64,000 bases of DNA from Pyrenophora tritici-repentis (taxonomy: Eukaryota > Ascomycota > Dothideomycetes > Pleosporales > Pleosporaceae). A program made the translations under genes and the position numbers. The stretch spans positions 4,278,001 to 4,342,000 of the forward strand of contig NC_089391.1 of NCBI RefSeq assembly GCF_003171515.1. Reading direction: 5' to 3'. The notes under the pieces were generated by a model, which was not told the origin of the DNA, searched no databases, and saw only the letters and a list, made by a program, of their open reading frames with translations. Position 1 is the first letter of the stretch; each line of letters opens with the position of its first letter. This document shows, piece by piece, positions 33,366 to 43,732 of the stretch.

Positions 33366-35081
33366 ATGCCCGGCTTCCGCCGCTGGGGCAAATCCAAATT
33401 CGAGCGGAATCCCGAGTCGTCGTTCAAGCTCCTCGCCGCCATCATCGTCATCACCCTCTACCTGCTCTTCAAGGAGTTTCAGAACCCGACTATTCGCGAC
33501 AGAGACGTGCCGTCTGTCGGCGCGCAGATACAATATGCAAATTGGAATGGCACGGGAAAGGCGGAAGAGGCGCGCGCAAAGAGCGTGCGGGATGCGATGA
33601 AATACACCTTCTGGAAGTACCGGGAGAATGCATGGGGTTGTGACGATGTCCTGCCTGTGTCGGGTGGAAACTCGACGTCCAGGAATGGCTGGGGCGCTTT
33701 CATCGTTGACTCGGCTAGTACTTTGGCTCTCATGGGACTGTGGGACGAGCTGGCGCATTCGCTCGAGCACATACTGGCCATTGACTTCACCCAAGCAACA
33801 AACCTCGTAGACCCGTTCGAGACCACGATACGCTATCTAGGCGGCCTCCTGTCGGTCGTGGAAATATACGACGTCGGAATGATACCGGAAGATGTACTGA
33901 CGGGCGAGGCGCGCGATCTGATACTCGAGCATGCCATCACTCTGGCAGAGAAGCTTGCTCCAGCATACGATACCCCTACCGGCATGTTATGGCCTCGCGT
34001 AGATTTCAGCACCGGACAGGGCGAACCAGACCCCCATTTCATTCTAAAAGACGACCCAGCAGAGCGCGAGTTCGAACATCCGGCCATAGGCCCTGCCCGA
34101 GCTGGCTCCTCCATACTCGAGAACCGCGTCCTTACCAAACTGACCGGCGACCACATCTACACGCAAAACTCCACAAACGCCTGGGCATCCCTCGTATGGT
34201 CGCACTGGAAGACACCATGGCCAGGCATGGTCGACGCTCCCATCGACATCATGAGTGGACAGCCCGTGGGCCGACACCGACACTGGGACGGCGGCCACGA
34301 CTCGTACTACGAATACCTAGTCAAAATGACGCTCCTCGCCCCTCCCTCTGACCCGCACCTATCTGCATATAAAACAACTTTCTTGCAAGCCGCCTACTCG
34401 CTGCGCAAGCATCTCAGCTCGCGCTCCGCCCCCGCCGCCGAACACTACACCCAACACCTCTACATTGGCCGCCAAAACGACAAACGCTACGAAAACCACC
34501 AGGGCCACCTCGCCTGCTTCGCCCCGGGAACTGTGCTCCTCGCCTCCAGACTCTACGACCAACCCCACCTCCACACCTTTGCACTCGCTCTCCTCGAAGG
34601 CTGTCATCACGCATACACCAGCACGCCCACGAAAATCGGACCAGAGTCGTGGTCCTGGATCCCGAAATTCAGTTACGACACTCCTCTCTACATGCCAGAG
34701 ACGACGCGCCAGAAGAACGAAGCGCTCAAGAGTGGGATCTGGGCGAGGGAACCCGCATACAAGGGTAGACCAGAGTATGTGGAGAGTCTGTTTTACGCGT
34801 GGCGTATTACGGGCGAGCAGCGGTATAGGGAGTGGGCGTGGGAGGCATGGCAGGCGCTAGAGAAGCATTGCAAAGCACCGTACGGGTATGCGCAGTTGAA
34901 GGATGTCTACGATGCGAAGGAGACGGGGAAAGAGGGTGGGAATTGGGTGGATATGCAGGAGAGCTTTTGGCCGGCTGAGACGCTGAAGTACCTCTGGTTG
35001 ACGTTTTCGGACGTCGAAGTGGCGAGTTTGGATAGTTGGGTTTTTAGTACTGAGGGACATGTTTTTAGGATGATGAGATAG
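33366..35081 (+). CDS. GH47 class I alpha-1,2-mannosidase, type II membrane protein
   Basis: Glycoside hydrolase family 47 enzyme that trims alpha-1,2-mannose from N-glycans in the ER or Golgi. One exon, 571 residues. A short basic cytosolic tail (about 1-20) is followed by one membrane anchor LLAAIIVITLYLLF (about 22-36), giving a lumenal catalytic domain. Conserved pieces: AWGCDDVLPVSG, NGWGAFIVDSASTLALMGL, DPFETTIRYLGGLLS, GHLACFAPGTVLLAS, RPEYVESLFYAWRITG, MQESFWPAETLKYLWL and the end FSTEGHVF, where the family usually has NTEAH near the calcium-binding Thr. The Ala to Gly change there is mild. Acidic catalytic residues in the WGCDD, RPEYVES and MQESF regions are kept. An ER mannosidase or EDEM-like role cannot be separated by eye. 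Confidence 0.93.
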   Translation: MPGFRRWGKSKFERNPESSFKLLAAIIVITLYLLFKEFQNPTIRDRDVPSVGAQIQYANWNGTGKAEEARAKSVRDAMKYTFWKYRENAWGCDDVLPVSGGNSTSRNGWGAFIVDSASTLALMGLWDELAHSLEHILAIDFTQATNLVDPFETTIRYLGGLLSVVEIYDVGMIPEDVLTGEARDLILEHAITLAEKLAPAYDTPTGMLWPRVDFSTGQGEPDPHFILKDDPAEREFEHPAIGPARAGSSILENRVLTKLTGDHIYTQNSTNAWASLVWSHWKTPWPGMVDAPIDIMSGQPVGRHRHWDGGHDSYYEYLVKMTLLAPPSDPHLSAYKTTFLQAAYSLRKHLSSRSAPAAEHYTQHLYIGRQNDKRYENHQGHLACFAPGTVLLASRLYDQPHLHTFALALLEGCHHAYTSTPTKIGPESWSWIPKFSYDTPLYMPETTRQKNEALKSGIWAREPAYKGRPEYVESLFYAWRITGEQRYREWAWEAWQALEKHCKAPYGYAQLKDVYDAKETGKEGGNWVDMQESFWPAETLKYLWLTFSDVEVASLDSWVFSTEGHVFRMMR

Positions 35082-35457
35082 CGAAGACGGGATGGAAGAC
35101 GGGATGGAAGATTGGATAGAAGATTGGAGGTGGAAAGGTGGATGAAGATGGGAGCGGGCAAAAGAGGTTATGGGAAGTCAGCATTGTAGACCAGTGTTGA
35201 CTCGGTCTGCGCTGCACTGCATTGTGACATTGGGGCGTTTTATTTAGCTGGCTGGCGTCCTTGATACCCGGTTCCATTGCGTTGTATTAGTACAAGTACA
35301 GCAAAGTTCATTAAAAAAAAATACGAAGACGATATCTGAGAAAACAAGTCTTTTTTTATATTCAAGCTCACTCTGTAACCTCCATGTAACCCAGTCTTTA
35401 TCCATTCCAAACGTTGAACCAATGTAGGATTTCCTCTGCAACCCTTGTGCACTCCAT
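35082..35457. other. convergent spacer
   Basis: About 375 bases between GH47 and the next minus-strand gene. A short GGGATGGAAGAC tandem pair lies near 35090. Otherwise consistent with 3' untranslated sequence. Confidence 0.5.
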
Positions 35458-35919
35458 TCACCCCCGTCGATGCCAAAGCACATTCGTATAATACGGCCCT
35501 TGTGTCATTTCCCGCGCGTACTTTGCATAGCGCATTGGGTCTTCCGGTGGCGTGACAAGTATAGTTCGCGCGTTCTGCACCTCATCTATCTTATCCACAT
35601 CCTTCACCTCGTCTACGTCTTTGTCTTCTGGTTTTACTGCTGTATGTGGTTTGCCAGGCTTGTTAGGTTTAGTCTCTTGTCGGACGGTAGTAGCAGTGGT
35701 GTTGGTGTCAGATGACGCTGCTCCAGTGGCATTAGGCGAAGGCGAAGATGAAGGAGAAGGCGGAGGAGCAGGGGTAGGGACGCCATCTTTACCGTTATGG
35801 ACAACGGTGTAGGCTGCAGTACCTTTTCGAGTTGTAGATGTAGATGTAGAAGATTTGGAGTTCTGGGATGCGGCGCTACGTTGGCTACGACAGCGCTTTA
35901 GTCGGTGCGAAAAGGACAT
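35458..35919 (-). CDS. hypothetical Ser/Thr/Pro-rich protein with conserved-looking C-terminus
   Basis: Unrecognised protein of 153 residues from the ATG at 35919 (MSFSHRLKRCRSQR). The frame is open further upstream to 36168, but that part is low in complexity and contains a 23-base tandem repeat, so I read it as leader or promoter. The N-terminus is basic, the middle is Ser/Thr/Pro-rich and probably disordered, then comes an acidic Asp/Val/Lys stretch. The last 27 residues (EDPMRYAKYAREMTQGPYY and following) are more structured and look like the conserved part. No domain or function can be assigned. Confidence 0.55.
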   Translation of the reverse strand: MSFSHRLKRCRSQRSAASQNSKSSTSTSTTRKGTAAYTVVHNGKDGVPTPAPPPSPSSSPSPNATGAASSDTNTTATTVRQETKPNKPGKPHTAVKPEDKDVDEVKDVDKIDEVQNARTILVTPPEDPMRYAKYAREMTQGPYYTNVLWHRRG

Positions 35920-36482
35920 GAATGTGTCTATGTGTCTTTGGTGTTTTTGTTGGTACCGAGAATAGAGTTGTAGTTGTGGTTGGGATTTCAAGAGGGAAGG
36001 TGGACTGGAAAGGGAAGTGAACATTGACAAATTTAGGAAGTGAACATTGACAAATTTAGGAAGTGCATGTGGATGTACAGTGATGTCCGAAGAAGTTGGA
36101 AGACATGATATAGTGAAGGGTGAAGGGAAGCGGAGAAACGCACTTGTGGAGTGAATGTGTGGATACAAAGTTTGGAAATTTTCTGTGAATATTACTGCGC
36201 CGTAAAAAGGTCATAAAGACTAGGGGAAAGGTGTACGCATGAAGAGCACAGCAACGTGCTAAAGTGGAAGAAACCAGATATGAGGACATCTCAACCCTGA
36301 AATCACTCCATCACGCCGTTCTCCCTTCTCATCTTCTAGGTACTCCTTCCTGTCCTTCCACACTCCCCCCTAACTGCTCTCATAAGAAATCAAAGGTCGA
36401 AACTCCTCGGTAGAGCTCTCGTCATATCATGTAATCCATGCTCGTTAAATTTAGCACGCTCCTCTTCTCCCCGCTCCCCCAT
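35920..36482. other. spacer with 23-base tandem repeat
   Basis: Upstream region of the Ser-rich gene. It includes two perfect 23-base direct repeats (36014-36059, listed separately) and is otherwise AT-rich and without a recognised gene. Confidence 0.5.
36014..36059. repeat. two perfect 23-base tandem copies
   Basis: GAAGTGAACATTGACAAATTTAG-type unit repeated twice without mismatch (36014-36036 and 36037-36059), followed by the first six bases of a third copy. It lies about 100 bases upstream of the chosen start at 35919. Confidence 0.9.
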
Positions 36483-36812
36483 CTACCCCCTAAATCTCCC
36501 CTCCATCCCAATCCAATAATGCCCCGCGTCATGAAACCCCCTCCTCCCACTTGTCGTCCCTGCCGCCATCGCAGACCCAAATCCAGAACCATATCCATAT
36601 CCCCATCCATAATCAAATCCGGAATCGAGACCAGGAGTGTACGCAGCTCGTGATGATGATGATGATGATGATGATGATGTGAGTGGCGTTTTAGTCTGAG
36701 GCTGAGAACCTTGTTTCTTTTGTGAAGGCGTAGATGAGGACTTCGATGAGAATGTTGCCGGAAGCTCAGAGGGCCTAGACTCGTTTGGGAGTGAGGAGAA
36801 GAAGTTACCCAT
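36483..36812 (-). CDS. small Ser/Gly-rich hypothetical protein, possible N-myristoylation
   Basis: Unrecognised protein of 109 residues from the ATG at 36812. It starts MGNFFSSLP, a plausible N-myristoylation signal (Gly at 2, Ser at 6). It then has a Ser/Thr/Lys/Gln-rich stretch, a poly-Ser run coded by a (TGA/GAT)n repeat, and a Gly/Tyr/Phe-rich segment (GYGYGSGFGS) before the end HYWIGMEGRFRG. The frame also opens upstream to 36980 but the MGN start is more natural. An overlapping frame reads the same repeat as poly-His; the Ser frame has the better composition. Whether the gene is expressed cannot be told. Confidence 0.45.
   Translation of the reverse strand: MGNFFSSLPNESRPSELPATFSSKSSSTPSQKKQGSQPQTKTPLTSSSSSSSSSRAAYTPGLDSGFDYGWGYGYGSGFGSAMAAGTTSGRRGFHDAGHYWIGMEGRFRG
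36651..36682. repeat. trinucleotide repeat (TGA)n
   Basis: About ten TGA/GAT units in a row on the plus strand, coding poly-Ser in the minus-strand gene. A typical hypervariable microsatellite. Confidence 0.95.
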
Positions 36813-38175
36813 TTTTTGAGGTTGGAAGGATGGTTGGGTGTTGCATGAATGTGGAGTGCTGTAATGGAAGCGTGGAAGTGTTGTGTGTATTGCTTTTTTA
36901 CTTCCTTTTGTATTACGAAACGTTGTACAGGAAAGAAGATCCCAGAGACGAGGAAGACATACATACCAGCCTTCCGTCATCTACCAAGGTTCGGAGAGAT
37001 CTTTTTCGACCAAGCCATGGATTGTGACTGAGACTGTGTGGTTTGGACCACGGTACTGGTACCGTGCTTGGCGTACGGTACCAAACTTAAGAGCCAGAGC
37101 TTGTGACATGATTTCTTGGAACAGTGTATCGAATGTGAGGTTTACTGGTATCGGAATTTTGAATGTATGCGGCTTCGTTCAAGTGTGCGCGGCTGTGGAC
37201 TTGGAGGTTATCGGCGGGAGAGTTCTTCAAAGATGCGGTGGTGAACGTTCCCACTTTCACATTGTGCAAGACTTTTCGGGATGTGAATAGAGCGGTAGGT
37301 GTGTCATCTCGTGTACCGGTAGTTGTTCAGCCAACGTTCTCGGCGCCATTTTGTCCACTTCTCCACTGGAGTGCGGTTTGTGGCAGTCCCGCATGTTATG
37401 CAGTTTTTAGTCTAGTGGATGGAGAAGGCTGTGAAGATCTTTTCAAATCAGTTCAGCACTTAGATTTCAGTCACCACGCCATACTGTTAGCGATGCAGTA
37501 CACAACATGTACAATTGGACTAGGATTAATCTCATTAAACGAGGGGGCTGCATATCTACACTGCGCTACTGACGACACTGTCGCGTGACGCCCCGAAAAT
37601 TAAGCCCGTGGCTTAACTAGGCAACCACACCACTACCAAGCCATCATGCGCGCTCCACTCTGGTACCGCACCTGGGGCCCAAGTAAACAAAAGAGGGAAA
37701 AACACACGCATCTATCTGCTGATTCATGCTGGGTATATATCAAAAATGGAGTAATACGCTACACGTGAACGAAAGTAATGGAAAAAGCGGGAGAGAGAGG
37801 CCAATAACCGGTTTCCACCCCGGAGTGGCCAAGGAAAATTCCCCGGAAGGCCCACCAATGGTTGTTTGTGGGGTTGTCGTTGAAGTGTGGCTTGCACTCG
37901 GAATGTGGGGTGATTTAGCCTCGGTTCCGGATGATGTGTCGTACGAAACCTCCGAAATGCCGGAATTTGGTCTGGCTTCCGAGCGGAGACAACCGTGGTG
38001 TTATTTGTGATAGCTGATATGGCGCCTTGTAAGGACAAGGCCTTTTGCGCTTGTGACCGCGTAGAGATGTGAACGTGTTGCAGACAAGGCATCAAAGCAA
38101 GTAAAAAGAAACGCCTCATGCACCGTGTTTTGGGAAGGAGACAAAGAACTTCCAGGTTCTCTGTCGCATCCTCCA
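36813..38175. other. intergenic region, no recognised gene
   Basis: About 1.36 kb. Frames up to 164 codons occur (37163-37588 plus, 37724-38218 minus), but their composition resembles random translation and no motif is visible. Confidence 0.45.
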
Positions 38176-40250
38176 TCAAACGGTGCCCATTAGGAATTTC
38201 CAGTGGAAGTCTTCGCAAGTTATGTCGACAGCGGGGTTCATGTCGCGTAGACTCGGCAGCTTCTCCCCTCCATTCAGTGCGCCGCCGTTGATCTTGGGCA
38301 AGGCCAGATTGTGTAACAAAGAGACGGTGCGTCCTGAACCTGTCGCAAGCTCGAATGTGGTACCATTTGGGCTACTCATACCTTGTGCATTATGCAGCGC
38401 GATTCTCATGGCGGACGTGATTCGGCGGAACCGCTCAAAAGCATCCTCGCTGTTATCCCGAACGCCATGGTGGTGAGGCATCTGCGATGATAGCAGGTCA
38501 CGGAAGTGGTCGAATGTCTTTGTAATTTGCAGCTCGGCAGGGTCCCAGCCGGGCATTGGCGATGCGTGCAGTACCAGTTTACTCAGGTTTGTAAGAGTGT
38601 TTACTAGATTGAGCCAGTCAACCAGAGAAACGAACTCAAAGTGGGTGGAAGTAAGCTTTGTGGTGTTGTCGAGGAACTGCTCGACCGATCGAACCAAGGT
38701 AACGCGAAGCGATAGTTGGAAGCCCGAGGCCCATGGTGTGTTTTCTCGATCTGAAAACTCAACAGTAGCTGCCTTCCGATATAGTTGGATACGCGCTGCG
38801 AGTTGGAGCCAATGTAATGTTGCTAGTAGTGTTAGTACTGCATAGCCATAACATGTTGTTGTTACTTACTGAAGTCATTCGCTCGTAGCTTGACAGCCAA
38901 CTGGATGTTCTCCCACTTTTCACTCAAGCGCTTTACTTGAGTGCGGACAATTACCGCTTGCTCAATCTGATTTCGGAACGTCTCCTCGACATCTTCCATG
39001 TACTGACAAACGTCCATGATGATAGGGAGGACGGCGTCTGACTTGTTCTCCCAGGAAGCAGCTAGTTCTGAAGCATAGGTTCGAAGTGTGCTAGTGTGTG
39101 ACATGGAGCGTGCCTTGCCAGGTTGCATGAGGTCTATATTAGATGACAGGTAGTAACACCCAAGGTAGGCCCGCTTCGCTTCTCTATCCCAGATGTCATT
39201 CTTGTGCATAGGACTCCTTACAGTTCTGGCCAAGGCATCTAGACCTAGATCATTGGCTATGCCCAAACATAGCTGAAGGAGCATGGTAATTGAAACAGCC
39301 TGAGTGTCCATGTAGTGATGATGCCACGCGATGAAGACCAGCAACCCTTGTAGTAGATCAAGACTCTTTTCACCCTTCATGATCTTGGCCATGGCCACTT
39401 TGCGGAAATCTTGACTTAGCGTCTGCTGGAGCACCACGGAATCATAGGAAGATACCGTCAACACGGCAAAGGTCAACATCGGTCTGTGCTGAAAGAGGTC
39501 CTGACAGCGATAGTCCCTAGGTAACAGCACAAATGGAAAAAAGTCGGCCATGCTGCGGTATGTATCGAGCAAAGCTTGCATATGTACCAAGGTGATGGAC
39601 CTGATAACTGGATCTAGTCGTCCGAGACAGGATACGGTGTCGTTCATGGAATCCCAGAATGGCGATGAATTTTCAGGCTGCGGACTATGGGCGGAAAGGG
39701 CCGATGTCCTGGGAATAGACGATATAGACATGGGTTGAGATACGACTGGAATTGGTGTTGTTGTTTGCTGAGAAGTTTCTAGTGTGGGGAGTTGCGAGGG
39801 TAGACTGGGTGGAGCCGGAGAAGGCGGGAGTGTTGCGACGATTGTTGACAACTTTTCCAGCTTCTTGTCAAACTCGCGCAGCTTAGTAGGTAACGGGCCA
39901 TCGCCGCGCGCCTTTGCTGGCCGTCTGCGCGCAACATGTTCTACACATTCCACTCTAGCCTTTTGGCATCTGGGCACGTGTTAGTTTGTGTTGAGCCACT
40001 CTACGGGCGGGCAGACTTACCTCTGGCAAACACTGGGCGTGTCGGAGCGAACACAACGTACCTGGAGAAGACATGTCAGCAGCTAAAGATATATAGTCGG
40101 ACTACAAGGATGGATTACCTTGTGTTTTCGGCAACGTTCGCACGCAAAAGCGTTCCCAATCCGCCCTTCTTTTGCCTCCATGCTGGAGGAGAGGCCGGTA
40201 GTTGTGGGAGAGGGAGAACCATCGGTCTCCGGTTGCGCGTTCGCGCTCAT
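38176..40250 (-). CDS. Zn2Cys6 transcription factor
   Basis: Fungal binuclear zinc cluster regulator. Four exons (40119-40250, 40021-40061, 38870-39969, 38176-38822) join in frame to 639 residues. Splicing of the first three builds the DNA-binding motif with spacing C-x2-C-x6-C-x8-C-x2-C-x6-C at residues 37-66 (CERCRKHKVRC ... CQRCQKARVEC), followed by a basic linker RRRPAKAR and a likely dimerising coiled coil (LREFDKKLEKLSTIVATL). The centre shows the features of the fungal trans region (FFPFVLLP, LLVFIAWHHHY, RAYLGCYYLSS). ATG 40250 (MSANAQ) is used; one 18 bases upstream is possible. The gene is divergent from the isochorismatase-like gene and may control it. Confidence 0.9.
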
Positions 40251-40745
40251 GTGGGGAAGTCCGATCATGTGCCAAGTCCGGGGTCAAGGTTCCAGTGTGA
40301 ATAGAGGCCCTAGAACGCGCGTATTAGAAGTACGCGGTGTGACTAGGACGCTGAAAAGCCGATAGGCAGGACCGGGAGCCATGGCATCAAAGCAGAAGAC
40401 GATCAAATGCGTTGCTCCGGTAGTTTGTCCCTGTGGCGGTGCAAGACAAGCAAGATACCTCGGGTAGTATGGGTGGGCGGTCGGTTGATCAATGGTCCGG
40501 CACCAGTGGTCGGCTGCTTACTTCCGAGGCCGTCTGGGCTGAAGTGATTTTGGACTGCTCCGACGCTCTATCCGGCGCCATGATCAATTGCAACACCACG
40601 TGAATAGCAGACGGCAGATGGCATTGAGTGGTGACGGTTCACGATGCTGGTCGTGGAAAGCGGCCCGAGGCTAACTTGACCTAATAGCTTCCCTGCTCTT
40701 TTTCCCTGAACTTTGACTGATGGCGACTAACGTCTAGCATGATCA
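40251..40745. other. shared promoter region, Zn2Cys6 regulator / hydrolase
   Basis: 495 bases between two divergent starts, so both promoters lie here. Zn2Cys6 factors often bind CGG triplets; several CGG/CCG triplets occur here, but that is expected by chance at this base composition. Confidence 0.5.
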
Positions 40746-41493
40746 ATGCCCGAACAATACGACGACATGACTCCGGACACTCGCGGCGCCCAGGGGAACG
40801 ACGGGTTTGCGGGAAAGATAGGATGGGGAAGGAGACCAGCGCTACTACTCGTCGACGTCTGTAACGCTTACTGGAGCGCAACTAGTCCATTGGACACCAG
40901 ATCCAACCCTGCGTCGGCGGCTGCACCCGCTTCGATTGCGAAACTCGTTGCGGCCGCCCGCCAAGGCAAGACGGGCAAGACACGGTTGTTCTGGACGCGG
41001 GTCGAGTATACCGAACCAGACATGGCGGACGCGGGGCTGTTCTACACCAAAGTCCCGCTGCTGAAGCTGTTCCAAACCGGCTGCCAGACGGATGATGGCC
41101 TTGGCGACTGGATGCCGGGACTAGAGCCCGCTGCCGACGAGTTGGTCATCACCAAGCGCTACCCGTCAGCCTTTTTCGCGACCGATCTTGCCAGCAGACT
41201 CCGGTCCCTCAACATCGATACCCTAGTTATTTGCGGCGTCAGCACGAGCGGCTGTGTGCGCGCAACTGCCCTCGACGCCATGTGCTTGGGCTTCCGACCC
41301 ATGGTGTGGCCCGACTTGGCAATCCATGAGTCGATACCAACTTTACTAATAATCCTACCAGGTAGTCGGCCAGGCCTGCGGTGACCGCTCACCCGCCGTT
41401 CACGATGCCAGCATGTTCGATATGAACGCGAAAATGGCGGATGTTGTATCCGAGGAAGAGGCGGTTGAGAAGCTGAGGGCTGGGTGGCAGTGA
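40746..41493 (+). CDS. isochorismatase-like cysteine hydrolase
   Basis: Member of the isochorismatase/nicotinamidase-like superfamily, closest in style to N-carbamoylsarcosine amidase-like enzymes that hydrolyse C-N bonds. Exon 1 is 40746-41303 and exon 2 is 41362-41493, 229 residues. The triad is complete: Asp37 in ALLLVDVCNAYW, Lys137 in ELVITKRYPSAFF, and the nucleophile Cys170 in GVSTSGCVRATALDA. The second exon supplies the family's VGQACGDRSPAVHDASMFDM. The cis-peptide region GVSTSG matches the fold. The natural substrate is unknown. It is divergent from a Zn2Cys6 regulator, which suggests an inducible catabolic or detoxifying role. Confidence 0.9.
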
Positions 41494-42022
41494 TGGGGTC
41501 AGGCCCCTTCGTAGGTATTGCGTGCGCGACAAACAATTGCACTGTTATCCTCGTCTTGCACACGCTCACTCATCGTCCATCATATCATTTCAGTACTGTC
41601 ATGCCTGCAAGTTGCATCTCCGAGTCTGCGCCGCCACTTTCAGCACCAAATTCTGCCCCTGGATCATCTACCTAGCTACGGCGCCGGCCAAATTCTCCGA
41701 TTAGTCCCAACGCCGCATGGTTTGCTGTTCCACTCGAGACAAACGTGACAATGCCAGGAATGTATTCCGGTACTCATTTTGCAGGTTGGGTACCGCAGCT
41801 TCATCAAGGCAGGAATTGGGCACTATGTGGTCACGAGCTCCTACCCTCTCAGCTCAGCTCTTGCTTCACATCGGCAACTCCCGGACAGGCGGTGCGCGCC
41901 TGACTCCGCGATCAAGCCGACTGGATGGCTTTGACTTTTTTTTTTCTGCCCAATATACATCTTCCAAGTGTAGTCTGTGGCACATGTCACGTTATCGCTA
42001 CGAAATAACTCCTATCGCCGCA
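41494..42022. other. intergenic, hydrolase to Cys-rich gene
   Basis: About 530 bases, including a run of T at about 41937-41946. Probably the promoter of the Cys-rich gene. Nothing else recognised. Confidence 0.45.
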
Positions 42023-42439
42023 ATGCCGACCAAGTCTGTCAACACCGCTCGTGAGCCCCCACGACCACTTTCTCTTATTGCGACACCCTTCGCGCCTTTG
42101 CTCCCGAGCACCTCACTACACCGCCCCATTTCACTCTTCACTTCGCTATGTTATCAGGACCGATGCTCTATTCTACCTCCTGCTGTAGCACTATCGACGC
42201 TCCAGACCTCCCCAACCAAACCCTTCCACGTTGTCACAAGAGCGAACCCCAGCATGTGTGAACGAAGATGGTCAATCGCAGCACCACGCCATCGTGCCTA
42301 CCCTGGCGGAGAGCCACTACCCGACTGCGTGTGGGAGTGTTGCCGATGTCGGCGAAGGTGGCAGACCAAAGAGATGGGCAACATATGCATCGGGTGTAGC
42401 CACAAATATTCCGTCGAGTGTTGTCAGTTGGCCCAGTAG
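42023..42439 (+). CDS. small protein with C-terminal Cys-rich, probably zinc-binding, motif
   Basis: Candidate gene of 138 residues from the ATG at 42023 (MPTKSVNTAREPPRP). The N-terminal two thirds are Pro/Ser/Thr/Leu-rich with no fold visible. The last 40 residues contain WECCRCRRRW, then CIGCSHKYSVECC, that is W-x-C-C-x-C ... C-x2-C-x-H-x5-C-C. This order of a Trp-led Cys pair, a second C-x2-C-x-H and a final Cys pair resembles the zinc-ribbon-like tails of many small ascomycete proteins. The frame is open upstream to 41717 but without a recognisable start context. Function unknown; expression needs RNA evidence. Confidence 0.5.
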   Translation: MPTKSVNTAREPPRPLSLIATPFAPLLPSTSLHRPISLFTSLCYQDRCSILPPAVALSTLQTSPTKPFHVVTRANPSMCERRWSIAAPRHRAYPGGEPLPDCVWECCRCRRRWQTKEMGNICIGCSHKYSVECCQLAQ

Positions 42440-42836
42440 GGTATAATTTGGGAGAGAAGAAACGCAGAATTACATCACACGAGGTACGTTACAAACGCGT
42501 ACCATATGACCATGCGCTGACCCAGAACAGTAAGAGCAACAACCCAGCCACGATCTGGAAGGTGCTCATGTATGACAGGTGCTCCATGTATCTTGAGAGG
42601 ATGTGTATGATTATCAGGAGCTTGATTGTTCGCCATGGTATGCATGTTTAATCCAGACTTTGATTCACTAAACTGACTGGAATGGAGATTGGCGTGTTGG
42701 TGGCATCTGAAAGTATCAGGTAAAGAAAAAAAAAGTACATCTTCCATTTTGCCGAATGGTGTGCACTCGTACTACTTCAGTGTCCAAGTATGCCCCATTG
42801 TGCCCTTCCCCAAAGCTTTCAGCAACGGTCGTAGGC
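42440..42836. other. convergent spacer
   Basis: About 400 bases between the Cys-rich gene and the 3' end of the GNAT gene. Nothing recognised. Confidence 0.45.
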
Positions 42837-43732
42837 TCATCGCTCCGTACCCAACGCCCACGGCATTCTTAGCTCGCCCTGACCACCTGCATGCAACGAC
42901 TTTCTCGGCCTCCACATGGTAAAAATCGGCGGAGGTGTCATCTCGTGCGCGCACCTCCTCCACTCATCGCTTGCATTTGGCTTCTGATTATCAAACGCGA
43001 CCTTCAATAGGGACTGATATCCGAACTTCTCATATAGCGGTTTGCCCATCTCAGACGCCTCCAGCCAGCACTCAAGATCAAGCTCATCGGCACGTGCTAC
43101 ACCCACATCCATGAGGAGACAGCCAATACCACGGAGCCGATGACCAGGATCGACTGCCATCCAATTGAGTGCTGTCTTCATGTTAGTGACATGAAGTCGA
43201 CTGATTTGCTTCTCAAGAGTCTCGTTTTTCTTTCCGGAAATAGCGTGTTTGACCCAACACAACTGGTGCTCCACTTACCACAATGAGGACGCGTCATCCA
43301 GCTCGCACGCGGCCTGTATACCTGATTCAGGATTGACTCGCAGAATCTCCGACACTCGCCTTCGGGCCACCATGGTGCTGCGAGCTTTGGTGTACCTGAT
43401 GCAAAAGGGTTCGACGTCGAAACGACCCATTGCGCGCATCCCACGGCCCGATTTGTGACGGTATCGAAGGCATAGAACCAGTGGCTCGATGTATCTTCCT
43501 GATGTTGTCTCCAGAAGCGTTCTCGTGATTCGGCAATGGCAGCCTCACGGTGAGCAGCCGTATAGCCTAGGACCGGGAAATATAGCTGCAAAAACGGTTC
43601 GTAGGGTGTATAATTGGCAGCCCAGATAACGGTCATGATATCATCGAGCTCCTGCCTCGTTTTCGCCTCGCGAACAACATATCGCTGTCCCATTGCTGCA
43701 GACTGGTTGACAATTCCAAGACATGGCGACAT
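42837..43732 (-). CDS. GNAT-family N-acetyltransferase
   Basis: Predicted acetyl-CoA dependent acyltransferase of the GNAT superfamily. Exons 43279-43732 and 42837-43171 are separated by a 107-base intron and give 262 residues. The acetyl-CoA binding motif A spans the start of exon 2: LNWMAVDPGHRLRGIGCLLMD, with the R/Q-x-x-G-x-G turn as RLRGIG. It is followed by LECWLEAS and the GKPLYEKFGYQ strand-helix typical of motif B. This arrangement matches the fungal GNATs often found near secondary metabolism genes. The start at 43732 is the first ATG; MGQRYVVREA at 43693 fits the usual family start better and is a good alternative. Substrate unknown. Confidence 0.88.

Noticed and set aside
37163..38218. 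Frames of 141 and 164 codons between the Ser-rich genes and the Zn2Cys6 regulator
   Set aside because: Random-like composition, no motif and no plausible splice partners.
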